Shown in pieces: positions 26,469 through 36,354 of a DNA stretch of 64,000 nucleotides (position 1 is the first letter of the stretch; every line of letters starts with the position of its first letter). Source of the DNA: Mesoflavibacter profundi (GTDB lineage Bacteria; Bacteroidota; Bacteroidia; Flavobacteriales; Flavobacteriaceae); the NCBI RefSeq assembly GCF_014764305.1, contig NZ_CP061703.1, positions 2,523,501 through 2,587,500 on the forward strand. The letters are read 5' to 3'. Under the pieces are notes generated by a model. The model saw nothing but the letters and a program-made list of their open reading frames with translations, was not told the origin of the DNA and searched no databases. A program made the translations under genes and the position numbers.

Positions 26469-29151
26469 TTACGCACTAGTAATAATAATTGTAATTTACC
26501 TTGCTGTCTTATTTTACATTGCATTTATTGCCGAAAAAAAGCGTCAAAGTAAATGGGTAAATAATCCATACGTTTATACTTTATCTTTAGCAGTTTATTG
26601 TTCTGCTTGGACATATTACGGTAGTATTGGTATTGCTGCAAATTCTGGAATTAACTTTTTACCAATTTATTTAGGACCAATTATCGCTGCACCTTTATGG
26701 ATAGTCGTTCTTAGAAAAATTATTAGGATTTCTAAACAACATAAAATTTCTTCTATAGCAGATTTTATCTCTTTGCGTTACGGAAATAATAGATTTTTAG
26801 GTGCTTTAGTAACCATAATTTGTTTGTTTGGTACGTTGCCATATATATCGTTGCAATTAAAAGCAGTTTCGGAGACTTTTGAGATCATGTCTGATGAGAC
26901 AAGTTATATTTCGACTACAATATTAGACGATTCTACATTTTACGTTGCTTTGCTTTTAGCAATTTTTGCAGCTTTTTTTGGTACACAAAACACAGATGCA
27001 TCAGAGAAGCATAAAGGTATAATTGCGTCTGTTGCTTTCGAGTCTATTTTAAAATTAGTCTTCTTTCTTATCGTTGGACTTTATGTGACTTTTTATCTGT
27101 TTGATGGTACTTCAGATATTTACAATAAAATTTCGGCAGTAAAAGATTTAAAGCCTTTAACAACTTTAGATTCTTTAGAAGAAGGTTTTAATTGGGCTTT
27201 TACTATGGGATTATCCTTTATGGCTATCTTTTTATTGCCTAGACAATTTCAGGTTTCTGTTTTAGAGAATAATCGCGAAAAACATTTAAAGCAAGCCATT
27301 TGGATGTTTCCTTTGTATTTGTTGCTTTTTAATGTGTTTGTAATTTTTATTGCTTGGGCAGGAGAATTAACGTTTAACCAAAGTGTAAATGCAGAGTATT
27401 TTACATTGCTTTTACCATTGGAACAAAACCATTCTTTCCTTGCAACATTAGTGTTTCTTGGAGGTTTTTCGGCAGTAATATCTATGGTTATTGTTTCTAC
27501 TTTGGCATTATCTACTATGGTTAGTAACAACTTAATTATTCCTTATGGTTTTTTAGATAAATTCATTAAAAATCAGCCAGAACGAAATTCTAAATACATT
27601 AAAAATATTAGAAGGATTTCTATATTCTCCATAATTATTATCGCCTATTTTTTCTACGTGTCTTTTTCTAGAGAATTATCGCTGTATTCTATAGGATTAA
27701 TTTCGTTTACCATAATAGCACAATTAGCACCTTCTTTTTTTATTGGCTTATATTGGAATCGTGGCTCTGCAAAAGCTGCAATTATAGGTATGTTAGTTGG
27801 TGTTTCAGTCGTAACCTATACGCTAATTTTACCATTTGTTTTAAAAGCTTATACAGGTACAGATTATTTTACAGACCAAGGATTATTTGGTATAAATTTA
27901 TTAAAACCTTATGCGCTTTTTGGTTTAGATTTTCTAAGTCCGCCAGCGCATGCATTTTTTTGGAGTATGTCTGTAAACTTGCTATGTTATTTAATATTTT
28001 CTTTAATATATAAAGGAAATTATAGAGAAAGAAATTATGCCGAAATGTACGTAGATAGTAAAAACTTTACCACATTACAAGATAGTGCTTTAGTCTGGAA
28101 AGGAGAAGCGTATGTTAATGATATAAAAAATGTTTTAGTTCGGTTTTTGGGAGAAAAACGCGCTAATCGTGCATTAAATATCTTTTTCACTAAATATAAA
28201 CTTCCGCAGGATACACAATTAGCAGATGCAAGATTGATTAATTTTTCAGAAAAATTGTTAACAGGAAGTATTGGTTCTGCTTCAGCTAAAATATTAATAG
28301 CAAGTGTTGTAAAAGAAGAACAAATTAGTTTAGTAGAAGTACTTAAGATTTTAGAAGAATCTAAAGAAAACATAGTAAACAATAAAGTGCTTTTAGAAAA
28401 GTCCGAACAATTATCGCAATTATCTTCGCAGTTAAAAGAAGCAAATAACGAGTTAATAATTAAAGATAAACAAAAGGACGAATTTTTAGATACCGTTGCG
28501 CATGAGCTTAAAACTCCAATTACAGGAATACGAGCTGCAACAGAGTTATTAATGGATGAAGAAGATGAAATGGCTAAAGAAATTAAGCAGCAGTTTTTAA
28601 AAAATATACTTCAGGATTCCGATCGTTTAGGACGATTAATCAATAATATTTTAGATTTTGAAAAGCTTGAAACAGGAAGGTTAAATCTAGATGTTAGGCA
28701 AAATGATATTTCAAAAACTATCAAAAAAGCAGTCGCGTCTATACATCATATTGCAGCTAAAAAAAATGTACAGATTAGTATTAAAAATCCGCATTCAATT
28801 AAATTAAACTATGATGAAGATAGGATTTTACAAGTGTTAACTAATTTACTATCTAATGCGATAAAGTTTGCAGATAAAAACTCCGGTAAAATTATAGTAG
28901 ATTACAAGCTTAGTAATAGTAAAATAGAAGTAAGTATAAGCGATAACGGTAAAGGTATTCCTCAAGAAGATCATGACTATATTTTTGATAAATTTTACCA
29001 ATCGCAACATCAAAATACCATTAAACCGCAAGGAAGCGGATTAGGATTAGCAATCACCAAACAAATTATAGAAAAACACAACGGAAAAATTTGGGCTAAA
29101 AAAGGCTTAAAAAATGGCGCAACACTTGTTTTTACGTTACCTTTTAAGTAA
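26461..29151 (+). CDS. Sensor histidine kinase with SSS transporter domain (CbrA-like)
   Basis: 896 residues. About residues 1-560 form an SSS transporter-like domain with 12 or 13 membrane helices. A linker leads to a coiled coil (about 640-675), a HisKA domain with phospho-acceptor His681 in VAHELKTPITG, and a HATPase domain (about 780-896) with N box NLLSNAIKFA and SDNGKGIPQED, and GSGLGLAI. The architecture matches CbrA-type kinases that couple substrate transport or binding to signalling. It probably senses acetate or a related acid and phosphorylates the regulator 17 bases downstream. Confidence 0.95.
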   Translation: MSNYALVIIIVIYLAVLFYIAFIAEKKRQSKWVNNPYVYTLSLAVYCSAWTYYGSIGIAANSGINFLPIYLGPIIAAPLWIVVLRKIIRISKQHKISSIADFISLRYGNNRFLGALVTIICLFGTLPYISLQLKAVSETFEIMSDETSYISTTILDDSTFYVALLLAIFAAFFGTQNTDASEKHKGIIASVAFESILKLVFFLIVGLYVTFYLFDGTSDIYNKISAVKDLKPLTTLDSLEEGFNWAFTMGLSFMAIFLLPRQFQVSVLENNREKHLKQAIWMFPLYLLLFNVFVIFIAWAGELTFNQSVNAEYFTLLLPLEQNHSFLATLVFLGGFSAVISMVIVSTLALSTMVSNNLIIPYGFLDKFIKNQPERNSKYIKNIRRISIFSIIIIAYFFYVSFSRELSLYSIGLISFTIIAQLAPSFFIGLYWNRGSAKAAIIGMLVGVSVVTYTLILPFVLKAYTGTDYFTDQGLFGINLLKPYALFGLDFLSPPAHAFFWSMSVNLLCYLIFSLIYKGNYRERNYAEMYVDSKNFTTLQDSALVWKGEAYVNDIKNVLVRFLGEKRANRALNIFFTKYKLPQDTQLADARLINFSEKLLTGSIGSASAKILIASVVKEEQISLVEVLKILEESKENIVNNKVLLEKSEQLSQLSSQLKEANNELIIKDKQKDEFLDTVAHELKTPITGIRAATELLMDEEDEMAKEIKQQFLKNILQDSDRLGRLINNILDFEKLETGRLNLDVRQNDISKTIKKAVASIHHIAAKKNVQISIKNPHSIKLNYDEDRILQVLTNLLSNAIKFADKNSGKIIVDYKLSNSKIEVSISDNGKGIPQEDHDYIFDKFYQSQHQNTIKPQGSGLGLAITKQIIEKHNGKIWAKKGLKNGATLVFTLPFK

Positions 29152-29168
29152 ATTTATCCTAAATATTT

Positions 29169-29534
29169 ATGAAGAAGAAAATTTTAATTGTAGACGACGA
29201 GCCAAACATAGTCATGTCGTTAGAATATACATTTAAAAAACAAGATTTTGAAGTGTATATAGCAAGAGATGGTAGCGAGGCTTTAGATATTTTAAAAAGC
29301 CAAACTCCAGATGTAGTGTTGTTGGATATAATGATGCCAAATGTAGACGGTTATCAAACACTGCAGCATATAAAAGACAATCAAAGTTTAAACAACACAA
29401 AAGTGGTGTTTTTAACTGCAAAAAATAAGGCTTCAGACATAGAAAAAGGGTTAAATTTAGGAGCCGATAAATATTTAACTAAACCCTTTTCTGTAAAAAA
29501 AATAGTTTCTGAAGTATTAGAACTATTAACATAA
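29169..29534 (+). CDS. Single-domain response regulator
   Basis: 121 residues consisting only of a receiver domain, with D9/D10, phospho-acceptor D53 in LLDIMMP, the conserved Thr in VFLTAKN and Lys in YLTKPF. There is no output domain, so it must act through a partner protein. The neighbouring InsA-like protein is a candidate DNA-binding output, though nothing in the sequence proves this. It is almost certainly the partner of the SSS-domain kinase. Confidence 0.94.
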   Translation: MKKKILIVDDEPNIVMSLEYTFKKQDFEVYIARDGSEALDILKSQTPDVVLLDIMMPNVDGYQTLQHIKDNQSLNNTKVVFLTAKNKASDIEKGLNLGADKYLTKPFSVKKIVSEVLELLT

Positions 29535-29612
29535 TTTATTAAGTCTTTAAGGCTATTTTAAATATTGGTTTTGTGTGCAAACAAATAAGTATTTAATTTA
29601 AAACTAAAGACA

Positions 29613-29831
29613 ATGAGACTTCGTATTAACCCATTAGCATCAGATATAATAATTAGTATCTACATAGTTGCTACGCTTTATTTAAGGTTTAAATGGGAAA
29701 GTCAAACAGCTACTTCGCCTATGCTTTCTATAGTTATGGGCTTTTGTTTTGTGCTTATAATTTGGGCTTTAATTAAGCTTAAAATATTAAATCCTAACTG
29801 GTTTGGATTATTTAATGCTAAAAAATCGTAG
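29613..29831 (+). CDS. Small membrane protein ahead of prpE
   Basis: 72 residues with two membrane helices (about 8-23 and 36-56) and a basic C-terminus. I recognise no family. It lies 2 bases before prpE and 78 after the response regulator, so it is in the same locus and probably cotranscribed with prpE. It is the third tiny membrane protein in this locus, after DUF4212 and the DUF3311-like protein. Confidence 0.72.
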   Translation: MRLRINPLASDIIISIYIVATLYLRFKWESQTATSPMLSIVMGFCFVLIIWALIKLKILNPNWFGLFNAKKS

Positions 29832-29833
29832 TT

Positions 29834-31726
29834 ATGGATTATCAAAAATTTTATAATTCTAGTATAGATAATCCAGAAGATTTTTGGAAAACGCAATCGC
29901 AAAATCTAGATTGGTTTAAGCAACCAAACACTATACTTTCTAAAGATAAACACGATTATTACCAATGGTTTGCAGATGGACAACTTAACTTAAGTTATTT
30001 ATGTATAGATAAGCATATTAATGATGGATTTGGAGACCAAAATGCAATAATTTATGATTCGCCAGTTACTAACACTAAAAAACACATCACCTTTAATCAA
30101 TTACATAAGGAAGTATCAAAACTTGCTGGCGGATTACAAGCATTAGGATTAAAAAAAGGCGATACGTGTATTATTTATATGCCTATGATTCCGCAAGCCA
30201 TTTATGCTATGTTAGCTTGCGCTAGGATAGGTGTAATTCACTCGGTTGTATTTGGTGGTTTTGCGCCACATGAGTTAGCAATTCGTATAGACGATTGCAA
30301 ACCTAAAGCAGTAATTACAGCGTCGCATGGTATAGAGATTAATAGAATTATTCCATATAAACCGTTTGTAGACGAAGCTATTAAACAAGCTAAAAGCAAG
30401 CCAGAAAAAGTTATCGTTTTTGATAGAGAACAAGATGTAGAAATTCCTAACAAACCTTACGATGTAGATTATAAAACATTGGTAGAAAATTCAGATTCTA
30501 TCGATGCTATTCCGCTAGAGGCAACTCATCCATCATATATTTTATACACTTCAGGAACAACAGGAAAACCAAAAGGAATTATTAGAGATACTGGTGGATA
30601 TGCAACTGCATTAAAATTTTCGATGAAACACGTTTACGGTGTAGAAGAAGGCGATGTGTATTGGGCAGCAAGTGATGTTGGTTGGGTTGTTGGTCACAGT
30701 TATATTGTTTACGGACCTTTATTAAACCGAAATACAACTATTCTTTTTGAAGGCAAGCCAATAAAAACACCAGATGCATCTACCTTTTGGCGTGTTATTA
30801 GCGAGCATAATGTAAAAGTGATGTTTACAGCGCCAACAGCTATAAGAGCGATTAAAAAAGAAGATCCTGAAGGCGATTTGATTAAAAACTATGATTTATC
30901 GTGTTTAAGATATCAATTTTTGGCTGGCGAACGCTGTGATGTCGCAACATTACATTGGACCGAGCAAAAGCTTAAAGTTCCAGTAATAGACCATTGGTGG
31001 CAAACCGAAAGTGGTTGGCCAATGCTAGCTAATATGGTTGGCGTGCAATTACAAGACGTAAAACCTGGTTCTGCAAGTTTGCCGGTTTGTGGTTATGATA
31101 TTCAAATTTTAAATGAAGAAGGCCAAGAAGTAGAAGCTGGTGTAGAAGGATTGGTAACTGCAAAATTACCATTGCCACCAGGTACGCTTTTAAACCTTTG
31201 GGAAAATCCGCAACGATTTAAATCTGGTTATTTAGAACGATTTCCAGGATATTATTTTTCTGGCGATGGTGGTTATAAAGACGAAGATGGCTACGTGTTT
31301 ATTACAGGTAGAGTAGACGATATTATTAACGTTGCAGGACATAGATTATCTACTGCCGAAATGGAAGAAGTTGTAGCGTCTAATGCTTCGGTTGCAGAAT
31401 GTGCAGTTTTTGGTGTGCATTGCGAAATTAAAGGTCAAAAACCATTAGGTTTAGTGGTTTTAAAATCTGGCGCAACTACAGATTATGAGGCAATTCAGAC
31501 CGAAATTATTAAAGACGTTAGAAAAGAAATAGGTGCAGTAGCATCGTTTAAAGATGTACTTGTGGTTAACCGATTACCAAAAACAAGAAGTGGTAAAATT
31601 CTTCGTAAATTGTTACGAAATATCGCAGACGAACAACAATACAACATTCCATCAACCATCGACGATATCGCGATTATAGATGAAATAAAATCAGTATATC
31701 AAACCCATCATATTGGGATACATTAA
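29834..31726 (+). CDS. prpE: Propionyl-CoA synthetase (ACSS3/PrpE type)
   Basis: 630 residues. Adenylate-forming motifs are YTSGTTGKPKG (P-loop), DHWWQTESGWPM, YFSGDGGYKDEDGYV and the C-terminal LPKTRSGKILRK, whose last-motif Lys is the usual acetylation target. The segments RDTGGYATALKFSM and SDVGWVVGHSYIVYGPLL fit propionyl-CoA synthetases better than acetyl-CoA synthetases. It makes propionyl-CoA from propionate, ATP and CoA. Downstream, REP-like sequence separates it from acs. Its product could feed the carboxylase operon at 60-64 kb. Confidence 0.9.
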   Translation: MDYQKFYNSSIDNPEDFWKTQSQNLDWFKQPNTILSKDKHDYYQWFADGQLNLSYLCIDKHINDGFGDQNAIIYDSPVTNTKKHITFNQLHKEVSKLAGGLQALGLKKGDTCIIYMPMIPQAIYAMLACARIGVIHSVVFGGFAPHELAIRIDDCKPKAVITASHGIEINRIIPYKPFVDEAIKQAKSKPEKVIVFDREQDVEIPNKPYDVDYKTLVENSDSIDAIPLEATHPSYILYTSGTTGKPKGIIRDTGGYATALKFSMKHVYGVEEGDVYWAASDVGWVVGHSYIVYGPLLNRNTTILFEGKPIKTPDASTFWRVISEHNVKVMFTAPTAIRAIKKEDPEGDLIKNYDLSCLRYQFLAGERCDVATLHWTEQKLKVPVIDHWWQTESGWPMLANMVGVQLQDVKPGSASLPVCGYDIQILNEEGQEVEAGVEGLVTAKLPLPPGTLLNLWENPQRFKSGYLERFPGYYFSGDGGYKDEDGYVFITGRVDDIINVAGHRLSTAEMEEVVASNASVAECAVFGVHCEIKGQKPLGLVVLKSGATTDYEAIQTEIIKDVRKEIGAVASFKDVLVVNRLPKTRSGKILRKLLRNIADEQQYNIPSTIDDIAIIDEIKSVYQTHHIGIH

Positions 31727-31728
31727 AT

Positions 31729-31843
31729 CTCAATGAATTTAATTTGGCTAATCGCAAAACATTGGTCATTGAGCATAATAAATGAGAGAGCAAGAGATAA
31801 AATATAAATAAAATAAAATGTCTGGTCGAGCACAGTCGAGACC
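31729..31843. repeat. REP-like dispersed repeat between prpE and acs
   Basis: The spacer holds an inverted repeat CTCAATGA/TCATTGAG (31729-31736, 31766-31773) and, at 31824-31843, GGTCGAGCACAGTCGAGACC. The reverse of 31828-31839 matches 61803-61814 at 11 of 12 bases. Such short G+C-richer intergenic elements look like the dispersed repeats seen in many flavobacterial genomes. The effect on prpE-acs readthrough is unknown. Confidence 0.5.
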
Positions 31844-31883
31844 TATTAAAATTAAAACAAAACTAAAATAACATATATCAATT

Positions 31884-33791
31884 ATGAGTAATTATCATAT
31901 CAAACACTTAGAAGAATACTACCAAGTCTACCGTAAATCGGTTAGAAACCCAGAAGTTTTTTGGGAAGAAATTGCCGAAGAACATTTTATGTGGCGAAAA
32001 AAATGGGACAACGTATTAAGTTGGGATTTTACAAAACCTGAAGTAAAATGGTTTGAAGGCGCGCAACTAAATATTACCGAAAACTGTATCGATAGACATC
32101 TATACACAAGAGGCGATAAAACCGCAATAATTTTTGAGCCTAACGATCCAAAAGAAGAGGCAGAACATATCACATATCGCCAATTACACGAACGCGTTTG
32201 TCGTATGGCAAATGTGTTAAAAGAAAAAGGTATTGGTAAAGGCGATCGCGTGTGTATTTATTTACCAATGATTCCAGAATTAGCCATTTCTGTATTGGCT
32301 TGTGCAAGAATTGGTGCGATACATTCTGTGGTATTTGCAGGATTTTCATCTACAGCATTAGCAACGCGTATCAACGATTCAGAATGTAAAATGGTTATCA
32401 CAAGTGATGGATCGTATCGTGGTGCAAAAACAATTGATTTAAAAGGTATTGTAGACGAAGCTTTAGAAGAATGTGATTGTATAGAAAGCGTTTTAGTGGC
32501 AAAACGTATTAATAGTGAAATTACTATGAAAGACGGTCGTGACCATTGGCTACAACCTTTATTAGACGATGCTTATCACGATTGCGTACCAGAAATAATG
32601 AATGCAGAAGATCCGTTATTCATCTTGTATACTTCAGGTTCTACAGGAAAACCAAAAGGAATGGTGCATACCACTGCAGGATATATGGTGTATACAGCAT
32701 ACACGTTTAAAAACGTGTTTCAATATCGCGAAAAAGATGTGTATTGGTGTACTGCAGATATAGGTTGGATTACAGGTCACAGTTACATTGTTTACGGACC
32801 ATTATGTAACGGTGCTACTACAGTTATGTTTGAAGGTGTGCCAAGTTATCCAGATTTTGGACGCTTCTGGGAAATTGTAGAAAAGCATAAGGTTAACCAA
32901 TTCTATACGGCACCAACAGCTATTCGTGCATTAGCAAAAGAAGGTGTAGACCATTTAGAAAAACACGATTTGTCAACTTTAAAAGTGTTAGGAACCGTTG
33001 GAGAACCAATTAACGAAGAAGCTTGGCATTGGTACGATGATAACGTAGGAAAGAAAAAAGCACCAATTGTAGATACATGGTGGCAAACAGAAACTGGTGG
33101 AATTATGATTACGCCAATTGCATTTGCAACGCCAACAAAACCAACGTATGCGACACTTCCATTTATCGGAATTCAGCCAGCATTAATGGATGAAAACGGA
33201 CAAGAAATTAAAGGTAACCAAGTAGATGGTAGACTTTGTATAAAATTCCCTTGGCCAAGTATGGCAAGAACTATTTGGGGCAATCATCAACGTTACAAAG
33301 ACACCTATTTCTCGGCTTATGATAACAAATATTTTACAGGCGATGGCGCATTAAGAGATGAAGTAGGATATTACCGTATTACAGGTCGTGTGGATGATGT
33401 CATTATCGTTTCCGGTCATAACTTAGGTACTGCTCCAATAGAAGATGCTATAAACGAACATCCAGCTGTTGCAGAATCTGCAATTGTTGGTTTCCCGCAT
33501 GATATTAAAGGAAATGCATTATACGGTTATGTTACATTAAAAGAAACAGGAGAAAGTCGTAACCACGATAACTTACGAAAAGAGATTAATCAATTAATTA
33601 CTGAGCAAATTGGACCTATTGCTAAGTTGGATAAAATTCAATTTACAAATGGATTGCCAAAAACACGAAGCGGAAAAATTATGCGTCGTATTTTACGTAA
33701 AATAGCTGGTAAAGACACTAGTAATTTAGGAGATACAAGTACATTATTAAATCCAGAAGTTGTTCAAGAAATTATGGATAATGCACTATAG
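31884..33791 (+). CDS. acs: Acetyl-CoA synthetase
   Basis: 635 residues, standard for AMP-forming acetate-CoA ligase. It has YTSGSTGKPKG, the acetate-specific DTWWQTETGGIMITP, YFTGDGALRDEVGYY and the C-terminal LPKTRSGKIMRRILRK, whose Lys is the site of regulatory acetylation in characterised Acs enzymes. It converts acetate to acetyl-CoA. It completes the porin, symporter, sensor and ligase locus, and ends at a strong terminator. Confidence 0.97.
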   Translation: MSNYHIKHLEEYYQVYRKSVRNPEVFWEEIAEEHFMWRKKWDNVLSWDFTKPEVKWFEGAQLNITENCIDRHLYTRGDKTAIIFEPNDPKEEAEHITYRQLHERVCRMANVLKEKGIGKGDRVCIYLPMIPELAISVLACARIGAIHSVVFAGFSSTALATRINDSECKMVITSDGSYRGAKTIDLKGIVDEALEECDCIESVLVAKRINSEITMKDGRDHWLQPLLDDAYHDCVPEIMNAEDPLFILYTSGSTGKPKGMVHTTAGYMVYTAYTFKNVFQYREKDVYWCTADIGWITGHSYIVYGPLCNGATTVMFEGVPSYPDFGRFWEIVEKHKVNQFYTAPTAIRALAKEGVDHLEKHDLSTLKVLGTVGEPINEEAWHWYDDNVGKKKAPIVDTWWQTETGGIMITPIAFATPTKPTYATLPFIGIQPALMDENGQEIKGNQVDGRLCIKFPWPSMARTIWGNHQRYKDTYFSAYDNKYFTGDGALRDEVGYYRITGRVDDVIIVSGHNLGTAPIEDAINEHPAVAESAIVGFPHDIKGNALYGYVTLKETGESRNHDNLRKEINQLITEQIGPIAKLDKIQFTNGLPKTRSGKIMRRILRKIAGKDTSNLGDTSTLLNPEVVQEIMDNAL

Positions 33792-33813
33792 TAGTTTAAT
33801 TTAAAAAATGAAT

Positions 33814-33844
33814 AAAAAACACCTTCTTTTGAAGGTGTTTTTTT
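33814..33844 (+). terminator. Terminator after acs
   Basis: A stem of AAAAAACACCTTC pairing with GAAGGTGTTTTTT around a TTTT loop, followed by T residues; it marks the end of the acetate locus. Confidence 0.92.
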
Positions 33845-33915
33845 GTTAAATAAATTAATATCATTTACTAATAATACATTCAACAAAAGATAATTAATAA
33901 ATAAAAATTAGTTGT

Positions 33916-33923
33916 TACTTTTG
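33916..33923 (+). promoter_or_regulatory. -7 box immediately before the TPR kinase start
   Basis: A perfect TACTTTTG (TAnnTTTG) ends 5 bases before the start codon at 33929. If it is functional, transcription would begin at or next to the ATG, giving a leaderless or nearly leaderless mRNA. No clear -33 element is seen. Confidence 0.4.
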
Positions 33924-33928
33924 AAAAG

Positions 33929-35563
33929 ATGAAAACTCTTAAAAAAACCTTTGTCATAATAACTGTGCTTATCTTTTTGATGCCTTTCAATAAGATAAAA
34001 GCGCAAAAGTTATTAGATAGTTTAGGGTATTATAGCCAACTTGTTTACGCGATAAAATCGGATAGTGATTTACAAAAAAGTTATCAGTTTTTTAACTCGC
34101 ATTTAAATGCATCTAAATATAAAAAGGATAAGCTTGGACAAGCTTATGCATTATCCTATTTATCTATAATTGATTTTAAAATAGGATTTTATGACCAAAG
34201 TGAAAATACAGCTGTAAATGCTTTAGATATTTTAGATCAAGTCAAGCCAACAAGTTATTCTACAAGTCTAAAAAAAACAATTTATAATCATTTAGGTAAA
34301 ATTTATAAAGAAAAAGGGATAAACGACAAAGCGATAATTAATTATAAAAAGGCTTTATCCATTTCAAACACTTCAAAAGATAGTTTAGTGATTTACAATA
34401 ATTTATCTATAGTTTATAAAAACAATTTTCAATTATTAGAATCTAAAAACATATTATTAGAGGCAACTAGTTTTTTTAAAAGAGTTAAGGATGTAAAAGA
34501 AAAATCAAGAGTTTTAGACAATCTGGGTTTTATCAAACATAAACTTAATGAAGCTGATGCTTTACTGTATTTAAATGAAGCTTTATCTTATAGAAAACAA
34601 TTAAAAGACAGTTCAGATTTATATCCAAGTTATAGAAATTTATCCAAATACTATTGGGATTTAAATGATACAACTAAAAGCAAACTATTTGCATTAAAGG
34701 CATTAAATATTGCTAATTTAATTAAAAGTCCTTCTTATCAATTAGATGCTACAAAACGGTTAATGCAATTAGGAGACTTTTCAGTTTACAATAAATATAT
34801 AACATTAAATGATAGTTTAGAGCACGTTAAAAAAACAAGTCAGAATAAATTTGCCCAATTAAAATACGATGTTAATAAAAGCGAGTTGCAATCGCAACAA
34901 GAAAAAACTAAAAAACAGTTATATCAATTTTTAGCGATTATAATATTAATAATTGCACTTGCAACGTATTTGCTATTAATAATAAAACATAAAAAAGATA
35001 GATTAAAGCAAGTCTATCTTACAGAATCACGAATATCTAAAAAAGTTCACGATGAGGTAGCAAATGATATCTATCAAATAATGAATAAAATTCAAGACTC
35101 TAAAAATTCTAAACTTGTAGTTTTAGATGATTTAGAGCATGTTTATAATAAAACTAGAGATATTTCTAAAGAAAATAGCTTAATAGAATTTAAAGAAAAT
35201 TTTAGTGAAACGCTTTCAGATTTATTGTTAAGCTATCAAAATAATAACACTAATATAATAACTCAAAATTTATCCAACATAGATTGGTCACGCATGTCTA
35301 ATATTAAAAAAAATGCGATTTATAGAGTATTACAAGAGCTAATGACTAACATGAAAAAACACAGTCAAGCAACTTTAGTAGTTATCATATTTAATCAAGC
35401 CCAAAATAAAATAGAGATAAAATATAGTGATAACGGTATTGGATGTGATATAAAAAAGAATAACGGATTACAAAATGCGGAAAACCGTATTAATTCTTTA
35501 AAAGGAACAATTACATTTGAAACAAGCATAGATAATGGCTTTAAATCGATAATAAGTGTATAA
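33929..35563 (+). CDS. TPR sensor histidine kinase (HisKA_3/NarX-like)
   Basis: 544 residues. A signal peptide or anchor (1-25) precedes helical TPR-like repeats (about 60-290), for example KTIYNHLGKIYKEKGINDKA. One membrane helix lies near 330-350. The C-terminal kinase has the H box SKKVHDEVANDIYQ (His374) and an ATPase domain with SDNGIGCD. Proteins with periplasmic TPRs and a NarL-class kinase are common in Bacteroidota; the signal is unknown. The paired regulator begins one base after its stop. Confidence 0.9.
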   Translation: MKTLKKTFVIITVLIFLMPFNKIKAQKLLDSLGYYSQLVYAIKSDSDLQKSYQFFNSHLNASKYKKDKLGQAYALSYLSIIDFKIGFYDQSENTAVNALDILDQVKPTSYSTSLKKTIYNHLGKIYKEKGINDKAIINYKKALSISNTSKDSLVIYNNLSIVYKNNFQLLESKNILLEATSFFKRVKDVKEKSRVLDNLGFIKHKLNEADALLYLNEALSYRKQLKDSSDLYPSYRNLSKYYWDLNDTTKSKLFALKALNIANLIKSPSYQLDATKRLMQLGDFSVYNKYITLNDSLEHVKKTSQNKFAQLKYDVNKSELQSQQEKTKKQLYQFLAIIILIIALATYLLLIIKHKKDRLKQVYLTESRISKKVHDEVANDIYQIMNKIQDSKNSKLVVLDDLEHVYNKTRDISKENSLIEFKENFSETLSDLLLSYQNNNTNIITQNLSNIDWSRMSNIKKNAIYRVLQELMTNMKKHSQATLVVIIFNQAQNKIEIKYSDNGIGCDIKKNNGLQNAENRINSLKGTITFETSIDNGFKSIISV

Positions 35564-35564
35564 C

Positions 35565-36230
35565 ATGTTTAGTAAAGTTTTAATTTCTGATGATTTAGGA
35601 AGCATCAACCAAGGAGTAATTTCGGTATTAGAAGGTTTAGGGATAGAAAATATTCATCAAGTTCAATACTGTGATGATGCTTTTTTAAAAATTAAAAGAG
35701 CAGAATTAGATGCTAAACCTTTTGATTTATTTATTACAGATTTATCATTTATAAAAGATCATAGAGCTCAAAAATTTGAATCAGGATCAGACTTAATAAA
35801 AGCTTTAAAACAAGACTTACCTAATTTAAATATCATAGTTTACTCTGTAGAAGATAGATTACAAAAAGTAAGGTTGTTATTAAATGAATATAAAATTAAT
35901 GCATATGTCTGTAAGGGAAGAAGAGGATTGATAGAGTTAGAAAAAGCAATACAATTTGTATATGATAAAGACATATTTTTGTCTCCTCAAGTAGCGCAAG
36001 CATTAACACCAAAAACAAATTTAGAAATAGATAACTACGATATACAAGTGGTTAAATTATTATCTACTGGATTATCACAAGAAGAAATTAGCCAAAAATT
36101 TAAAGACAATAATATCTCACCTAATAGTTTAAGTACTATAGAAAAACGTCTAAATAAACTTAGAATTCAGTTTAAAGCCAATAACGCAATTCATTTAGTA
36201 GCAATAGTTAAAGACTTAGGATTAATATAA
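35565..36230 (+). CDS. Response regulator with LuxR-like output, partner of TPR kinase
   Basis: 221 residues from the ATG at 35565; a GTG at 35556 would overlap the kinase gene and is less likely. The receiver has D9/D10 and phospho-acceptor D59 in FITDLSF, with the conserved Lys in YVCKGRRG. The C-terminus (about 155-221) resembles a divergent LuxR-type helix-turn-helix, with LSTGLSQEEISQKF and IEKRLNKLRIQFKANN. It starts one base after the kinase stop, so the pair is coexpressed. Confidence 0.88.
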   Translation: MFSKVLISDDLGSINQGVISVLEGLGIENIHQVQYCDDAFLKIKRAELDAKPFDLFITDLSFIKDHRAQKFESGSDLIKALKQDLPNLNIIVYSVEDRLQKVRLLLNEYKINAYVCKGRRGLIELEKAIQFVYDKDIFLSPQVAQALTPKTNLEIDNYDIQVVKLLSTGLSQEEISQKFKDNNISPNSLSTIEKRLNKLRIQFKANNAIHLVAIVKDLGLI

Positions 36231-36354
36231 ATTTTACCCAAATACGGTTTTCCGTAAGGTATAAAATTCAATTGTAATTAAGTTTACTGTTAGAAGTCAA
36301 AATAAGCTGAAAAAGACTATAAACAGTAGTAAGCAAAACTTAATAACCAATTAA

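Noticed and set aside
28849-29031. Minus-strand 60-codon ORF inside the SSS kinase gene
   Set aside because: It is a shadow of the kinase's ATPase domain in another frame.
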